Of a stretch of DNA of 64,000 nt, positions 58,200-64,000 are shown one piece after another. Positions within the stretch are counted from its first letter, which is position 1, and the number at the start of each line of letters is the position of its first letter. Under the pieces are notes generated by a model that saw only the letters and a list, made by a program, of their open reading frames with translations, was not told where the DNA came from and ran no database searches. The DNA is taken from the NCBI GenBank assembly GCA_003255025.1, contig QANY01008725.1, positions 806,001-870,000 on the forward strand, written 5' to 3'. A program made the position numbers and the translations under genes. This DNA comes from Datisca glomerata (Eukaryota; Streptophyta; Magnoliopsida; Cucurbitales; Datiscaceae).

Positions 58200-58252
58200 C
58201 TTTTTGTTTTCTCAAGTAAACGTGAGCAGATGACATTTTATCTACATGGAAC
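58200..58252 (-). pseudogene. exon remnant of a CCDC25-like (NFACT-R domain) gene
   Basis: The minus strand reads TTGCAG, then 53 bp encoding FHVDKMSSAHVYLRKQK, then GTTAG. FHVDKMSSAHVYLR is a hallmark of the NFACT-R/DUF814 domain of CCDC25-like proteins, which are small conserved eukaryotic proteins. The leading single G would complete the Trp codon normally found before FHVDK, so the exon phase is also kept. No preceding exon (the protein N-terminus) and no following LEDCAQLVKANSI-type exon was found nearby. It looks like a lone fragment carried here by duplication or a transposon. Confidence 0.7.
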
Positions 58253-58359
58253 CTGCAACAAAAGAACACTCAGTATCAAAAGCATGATTAGAAAAGAACA
58301 CTCTTTATTTAAAATGAATTACAATTTTGATAATCAACCAATCCTATTGGATGTTCACT

Positions 58360-59147
58360 ATTAGATTAGTAGCTAAAAGTCAAACCGAACCAAATTGAGC
58401 AATTCGTCGATATTCTGACCGAACTGATTAAGGTATAGGAACCAAGACAATTGATTAAGGCATAAGAACCAACACTCTTCGGCCAGTTTGATTTAATCGA
58501 TTTGATTATAAAATTAATCTTATAACAATTGAAAACAAGATTCGGTAAACTCCACTCAAAGAAGAAGAAGAGTTCAGTAAAATCCAACAAATAAAATTCA
58601 GTAGAATCGATGAAAACAAAGTACGAGAAGAGTTCTAGAAATTTCAGCCAAACAATAATAAGTGAATATAAGATTCCGTAAAATCCCCACGTTAAATAAA
58701 ACCATAGATCTGTAACTGAACCAACCGCTCCCAACCTCCAAGCATCCCACTCCCAACCTCAAGAATCTGACCCAGGAACATTAACTGAGAATTGATCTTC
58801 CTTATTGAAAGATTCTGAAAATCATAAGCTAGTCATAAGCCACACAGATATAGCTATGAGCTAGCCTCGTAGATCTAGTTGTGAGCTAGCCCCGTAGATC
58901 TAGCTGTGAGCTCATCACTATGCCCTAATCGTGCAATCCAGGGCTGAGATAGGGGGTAGAGACTGAGAGAAAGAGAGAGAGACTTCAGGTTTGAGCGTTG
59001 ACAGACGGAGAGAGTGATCGTGAGAGAGACTGCGGGTTTAGAGAGATGAGGGCTTTGATTATTTGAGAAATGAGAAATATGAGAGGTAATGTTAGGGTTG
59101 TGAGAAATTTCAATAATATATAGATGGTATTTTTGTAATTAAAATGA
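58360..59147 (-). mobile_element. possible hAT-like non-autonomous element
   Basis: Read on the minus strand it has leader-like sequence with AACCCTAAC, CT-rich stretches and, at the far end, GTTCGGTTTGACTTTT-like motifs. This resembles the make-up of the element at 30794-31588. A short 30-bp type tandem repeat (GTAGATCTAG-TGTGAGCTAG) lies at 58845-58917. No terminal inverted repeats were fixed. Confidence 0.3.
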
Positions 59148-59363
59148 AATCTGGTAATTATTGTCATGTCTACATCTTTAAAAAAAGCAATAACATTTTA
59201 TGAAAGCTTAAAAATAGTTGTCATAGTATATGAGCATTTGATGACAGTGTTTATTCCAAAAAGTAAATTCTCTCCTCCGAGAATCTTTTTTCTTTCACAG
59301 GTTTAACAAACATGTCATTAAAAAAATTTACGGCTGTCATCGTAGTCAACTTTTGTAGTAGTG
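59148..59363. mobile_element. CACTA-like right terminus
   Basis: Ends CAACTTTTGTAGTAGTG at 59363, the reverse complement of a CACTACTACAAAAG start. TGTCAT/ATGACA motifs are repeated just inside (59160-59340). The left end was not found. It abuts, and appears to cut, LINE coding sequence at 59364. Confidence 0.55.
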
Positions 59364-60258
59364 ACATTCCAGATGCTTAAGTTCCTGTTGTTTAAGCCTC
59401 CTTCATCAAAAGGGTAACACATATTGTCCTTAGCCACTTTACAGCCTCTAAAAGAGCTAGTCTTCCCTGTCCAAAGAAAGTTCCTCGGTGAATTACTGAC
59501 TTTCTTCATAATCTGTTTAGGAAGGATAAGAAAACTAGGCCAATAGCCTTGGATAGTTATAAGAATGGATTTAATCAGTTGGAGCTTGCTACATAAGTCA
59601 AATGCCTATTTTCCTAAGCTTTAGCTCTTTTAATGATTTTCCCAACAAGCAGATCACAATGAACCTTTGATAATTTGGTGGATATCAAAGGGATACCTAA
59701 GTACTTTACAAGGATAGTACCTCTATTAAAACCAATCTATACAATAATGAGATGCTGTACATCCTCAGAAATACCAGAAAAGAAGATATGAATCTTATTA
59801 GCATTAGGCTGCAAACCTGATAGGAGACTAAACAGGTCAATAACTGTTTTCATATATTTTACAAAATCCAGATCTCCTCTACAGAATATCAAGAGGTCAT
59901 CAGCAAAACTCAAATTAATGATCTTATACTTCTTACACCTCCAATGATAATGAAAACTAGGAATGTGAGAGCAATGCTGTAAAATACCAATTAAAGTCTC
60001 CATTGCAAGCACAAACAGATAAGGAGATGTCTCAACCCTCTGCATCCCTTGAATTGTCCCTGTAAGCTACCATTGGCATTTATGGAATATGTAGGTGTAA
60101 AAACACACTCCACAATCTAGTCTATAAATTTTAAAGGCAAGCCAACATGAAATAGAACTTTGCTAAGAATATACCAACTAACAGAATCATAAGCCTTTAG
60201 AAGATCTACTTTAAGAGTGCATCTAAGAATGTTAGTATCTATGTGATAACCTCTCATA

Positions 60259-60305
<47 letters not shown>

Positions 60306-61870
60306 AGTATATTGTCTGAGATTGATCTCCCAGGGATTAAAGCAGTTTGATTCCAACTTATCAGAGAAGGAATGACCATTTTCAGTCTATTTGCCAGCAG
60401 CATGGTAATGCACTTGTAAAATAAATTACAACATGCAATAAGTCTAAAATTAGACACTTTCGTAGGGTTTCTAACCTTTGGAACCATACGATTGAAGTAG
60501 AAACAAATACCTTAAGGAGTTCACGTGGCTGGAAGAATTCCTTAATTGTTGCATAGATGTCCTCACCTACAATATGCCAGCAATTGGTGAAAAACTTTGC
60601 ATAATATCCATTAGGTCAAGGGTCCTTTTTGTCATTGAAAGACCAGAGAACCTCCTTGATATCCTCTAAAGAGGAAAATTGAGTGAGAGAATCAAGATAC
60701 TGAGATTACCCTAGAATATGCTGCATAAAGCTCCAATCAATGTCAGGAACTGGCCTTTGGGTTCCAAGAAGGTCTTTGTAGAACCTAATAATATCATCTT
60801 GAATATCATGTTGATCCACAATAATATTCACAGCATCATCCTCCAGCCGATTAATAAGGCTTCTATTTCTATGGTATTTGACAGCACCAAAGAAAAAAGC
60901 ATTATTTTGATCACCTAGGTTATGCCAAGTGATTCTGGACTTCTGCATTAAAATATTTCCTACAATTTTAACCAATAAACATAGGTAGTAGTAACATCAA
61001 TGGCTTGTTTCTAAATTTTAATATCAAAGGGGTAGGATTCTAAAGCCTGGTTAGCTTGATGCATCTGTAATATGGCTTCAATAACTTTCCTTGAAAGATC
61101 ATTACAATGTAGTTTATTAAAACCTTTCAAAGCACCTTTGACAGAAATGAGCTTCTAATGGCTTTAAACGTAGCAGAACCTGCAACATCAATGTTCTAAG
61201 CACTAGAAACAATGGGGGAAAACCCAGAATATCGACTCAAAAGGTGGCTTTCTCGAAATATCAGGGAGAAATTTTATAATAGCAGGAGAATGGTCAGAAA
61301 CTGCTGGAATAGCAAAATAGGCAGTAGATCTTCCAAACTAGTTAAACCAATGTTGATGAACCATTATTATGTCTATTTTGGACCTTATACTACCTCTGCC
61401 ATCTTGATGATTCCACCAAGTTAGAAAAGAACCTATATAATTTAAGTCATTAACCTTAATATCATCAACACAAGCAACAAAATTCCTCATTCCCTCATCC
61501 CAAATTGTGTTACCACCTAACTTCTCAAAGGGATGCAATGTTTCATGAAAGTCCCCCAGGATTACCCAAGGGTTGATAATCTCCTTTACATTTCTAAGCT
61601 CTTTCTAGAGAACTCTCCTTCTAATCACATCATTTGCAACATAAATGTTAGAGCAAAATTTTTCTTACATGAGAGTTAACACCAGTGATCTTACAGTGTA
61701 ATAACTGAGCAGAACAATAAATGATGTTGACATCATAAACAACAAGGTAAAATAATAGCCAAATCCATCTAGAAGGATCATCAGAATAGTTGTGTAAAAA
61801 ATTCCGAAAAGGACAGACGGATTGAGCAATATAATATTCATCCAGATTTATATATGAGGGAAGGTGATTG
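59364..61870 (-). pseudogene. LINE ORF2: endonuclease and reverse transcriptase
   Basis: Endonuclease remnants include VILGDFHETLHPFEKLGG near 61520-61570 (normally GDFN) and GSFLTWWNHQDGRGSIRSKI (61338-61538). A linker reads SRITWHNLGDQNNAFFFGAV (60706-60975). RT begins MVPKVRNPTKVSNFRLIACC and LIPGRSISDNILL (60254-60487), then LKVDLLKAYDSVSW. The catalytic box is FADD in KIINLSFADDLLIFCRGD (59737-60045). The C-terminal end reads FLWTGKTSSFRG and EGGLNNRNLSIWN (59364-59509). An AT/GA microsatellite interrupts RT at 60259-60305 and changes the frame. Confidence 0.86.
60259..60305. repeat. AT then AG compound microsatellite inside LINE RT
   Basis: About 12 AT repeats followed by about 12 AG repeats. 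On the minus strand they read Ser-Leu and Tyr-Ile repeats between SISDNILL and RGYHID. Confidence 0.9.
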
Positions 61871-62023
61871 AATCACCTTAGCACTTTACACTTTCTTCTT
61901 AGCTACCTTTTGCCTATTTCTTTGTTTTTGCCTGAAGCTAAGTTGATCACTATTAAAAGAGGTAGGGTCATTTTGATGAGGGTTTGGAGATCGGGGCTCA
62001 CCAAGTTTCTTATTCTTATGAGG

Positions 62024-63150
62024 CTAAGTAAGCTGCTCAACCACTTCACCCGCTAGTTGAGGCTTATACATCTTCTCCGTCTCTCCAGGCTTTGAACAAT
62101 CAACATTATCTACCATAATACCATTAATTATGTCAATATGAGCAAGGGCATCTTCTTCTACAAAGGAGTCAGGGAGAGAGAATTTAGGTATTGGTACTTC
62201 TGGCTCTATTTTCTCTTTGCCCTTCCTACTAGCAGGAATCCACTCATGTTTTTTAGGCTTATCATTCTTTGTTGGCTGAGCATGCTTTTTCTCCACGTTG
62301 AGAAAGCATTCATGGCCAAAGATATTGCAAGCTTTTCTTCTCTTTGGAATACCCATATATTTAATCTCAATGGTTTCACATTAAATACCAAACTCTGTAA
62401 GATCCAACTCAATACTCTTTGGTAAATCTGAGTTTACATTTACCTCCACACACACTCTAGCAAAGTCATTTTAGAGCATTTGGCAGTTACAACATCACAA
62501 TATAGAGGAGAACCAATAATACTAGTAATGCTACTTATACCACTGTGAGCCCAAAGGATAGGAGGTATGTTCTAGATTTTAATCCATAGAGGAATGGAAT
62601 TCATCTCCTCTCTAATCAGTTTCATAGATGGGTTCCAAGCCTTAAGAATGATAGGCCTGCCAAGCAAGTTTCTTCACGAGCCACCCTGAAGCACAACATC
62701 ATTTTCTTCTCCAGAGCTAAAGCTGAAGAAAAAGAACCCTAATTCATTCTTAGCCACTTCCTTCAACCCACGATTCCCCCCAAGCCTTGAGGTAGCTTGT
62801 TTGACTAGATGGAATGCAAGTTTTTTCTCCAAAAAGTGTCCCACTATGGTGAATTTCCATTGGTTTAGCCCTTCATTATGACATCTTATGTATCTTAAAT
62901 CTTCCACGTACCCTATCCCTTATTGGTTATCATCTCGAGTTGGGAGGGGGACATTAGGTCGTCCCACCCTATCAACTCATGCTTTCTTTGAAATTTCATT
63001 TCATAACAAAGGCTTAGCCTTAGGAAGTCTACCCCTACCTTGTTTACTTGAAACCCTGTAATTCTGAACAAATAACTTGTCCTTTGCTTCTGAAAACCTA
63101 GAGTTATTTGTCATGGCACGCAAACCCAAATCATCTTCATGAAGGCCATG
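62024..63150 (-). pseudogene. LINE ORF1 (DUF4283 and CCHC zinc knuckle)
   Basis: The minus strand reads a DUF4283-like domain. Markers are WKFTIVGHFLEKKLAFHLV, ELGFFFFSFSSGEENDVVL and GGS (62674-62907), then LGRPIILKAWNPS, REEMNSIPLWIKI and GSPLYCD. A zf-CCHC_4-like segment follows near 62310-62350 (KACNIFGHECFLN), and a Lys/Pro-rich tail (62024-62300). Plant LINE ORF1 proteins of this type bind the element RNA. Stops after GGS and within the middle part break it. Confidence 0.8.
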
Positions 63151-63230
63151 CAAAGCCCTATGTATATCCTTCTTCGTAGCTTACCTTTTTTAAGGCACTC
63201 TCCATATTTTGAAAACAAAAATCCTAACTT

Positions 63231-63439
63231 AGGTACATATTTCAACAAAACAGCTATAGAGGAAGCACGAAAGTCTATGAAATCCTAGGAGCTAGAGAGA
63301 GGCTCGAGCTAGAGAGAGAATAATTAATAATGTACATTTTATATACAATAATAACAAAGTTATTAAGCTTTAAGATATTTATAGTGAAACTACTATTGTA
63401 TAAAAGTCTTCCAATGATAAGAGTTGTTTAAGGTGCATA
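63231..63439. other. junction between two LINE fragments
   Basis: Probably the 5' leader of the LINE at 59364-63230 and the 3' tail of the next one. No coding motif is seen. Confidence 0.35.
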
Positions 63440-64000
63440 CCCTAGGAAACCAAAATAGAAACCCTAATAGCCCTGAAGGCTATTACAACCAATTATCTAG
63501 AGAATCATCGATCTAAAAATTCTTAAATTTAGCCAGAAAACCTAACCTCTCCCTAATCTTCCAAATCATCTTCTTAAGAATGAGGGAGGAATCAAGAATT
63601 TTCCCTAAGAATACTCTCCTATTCCTCTATATCCAAGTATAATAGATAAAAACATTAAAAGTAAGCTTAATGGAAAGAGAAGTAATAGACTTGATATAAG
63701 TAATATGAAGAAGCCAGTTGTGGAGAGAAGACTAACAAGAAACAGCAAGATGAACTACACATCTAGCTTTCAAATCCTAAAGAATATTTCATGTGTAATT
63801 ACAACCAATTAACAAGTGCTCACATATATGCACATTAAGCTTGGTGGACAATTTGTCTAACAAAGTAAGACAGGAAATGAAAGAACACCTAAGAATTGAA
63901 CCTTAAAACCAAACAAGCTTAAACCATCTTACTTTAAACAGACGAGTCCTTAAAGCATTATACGTATATCGCATGGAATCTGGCAGGTTAAAGATAGAAG
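63440..64000 (-). pseudogene. 3' end of a second LINE ORF2 (zf-RVT region)
   Basis: The minus strand reads segments of the C-terminal zf-RVT region of plant LINE ORF2. Examples are FKVRWFKLVW, CSFISCLTLLDKLSTK, then HNWLLHITYIKSI, TFNVFIYYTWIYRNRRVF and LILKKMIWKIRERL. Stops interrupt it. It runs off the right edge of the window, so the body of this LINE lies beyond 64000. Confidence 0.65.

Larger units (their letters stand above)
59364..63230 (-). mobile_element. LINE (L1-type) retrotransposon, degenerate and 3'-truncated
   Basis: Minus-strand ORF1 is followed by ORF2 with endonuclease then RT, the order of plant L1-type LINEs. The 3' part after the RT thumb is missing, cut by the CACTA-like terminus. 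There are many stops and frameshifts. No LTRs flank it. Confidence 0.88.

Overview
The window is AT-rich nuclear DNA from a flowering plant, most likely a eudicot. It holds two intact intron-containing plant genes (a short-ectodomain receptor-like kinase and a plasma-membrane H+-ATPase) in a bed of degenerate retrotransposons, DNA-transposon derivatives and tandem repeats. The species cannot be named from sequence alone. Nothing bacterial, viral or CRISPR-like is visible.

Layout. 1-1143: intergenic, with a broken legume-lectin fragment on the minus strand. 1149-7927: a minus-strand Ty1/Copia element with a perfect TAAAC target duplication and a tRNA-iMet primer site, interrupted by a nested 1.9-kb LTR-like insertion (3375-5293) that has its own TTAAG duplication. 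8159-9725: a large foldback element made of short minisatellite units in opposite orientations. 10348-11888: receptor-like kinase, two exons. 13537-17932: direct repeats enclosing a small MITE, a hairpin-bearing unclassified block and a non-autonomous CACTA-type element that may carry a captured exon. 20071-20502: an inverted-repeat element around a 52/53-bp tandem array. 21674-30697: a decayed plus-strand Ty3/Gypsy element of the Tat type (extra RNase H, possible antisense ORF before the 3' LTR). 30794-33000: hAT-like non-autonomous elements and minisatellites. 33000-41061: gene-poor AT-rich DNA with one CACTA-like terminus. 41062-46771: a second minus-strand Copia element, younger by LTR similarity, with a satellite-like tandem array in its gag-protease junction. 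48342-53943: H+-ATPase gene with GA tract, TATA box, an upstream ORF and 15 coding exons. 54679-57540: LTR-like and unclassified repeat sequence with palindromes. 58200-58252: one exon-like remnant of a CCDC25 (NFACT-R domain) gene. 59364-63230: a decayed minus-strand LINE cut by a CACTA-like terminus. 63440-64000: the 3' end of a further LINE that continues past the window.

Functionally, only the kinase and the proton pump look able to make working proteins. The kinase is a non-RD membrane kinase of the LRK10-like/S-domain-like type. The pump keeps the catalytic Asp, the TGES and GDGVND motifs and the C-terminal YTV 14-3-3 site. All transposon coding regions seen here are broken by stops, frameshifts or loss of catalytic residues. 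No wholly new protein system was found. The most unusual structures are the foldback minisatellite element, the satellite array inside Copia-2, the duplicated splice donor in the H+-ATPase gene and its 10-codon upstream ORF.
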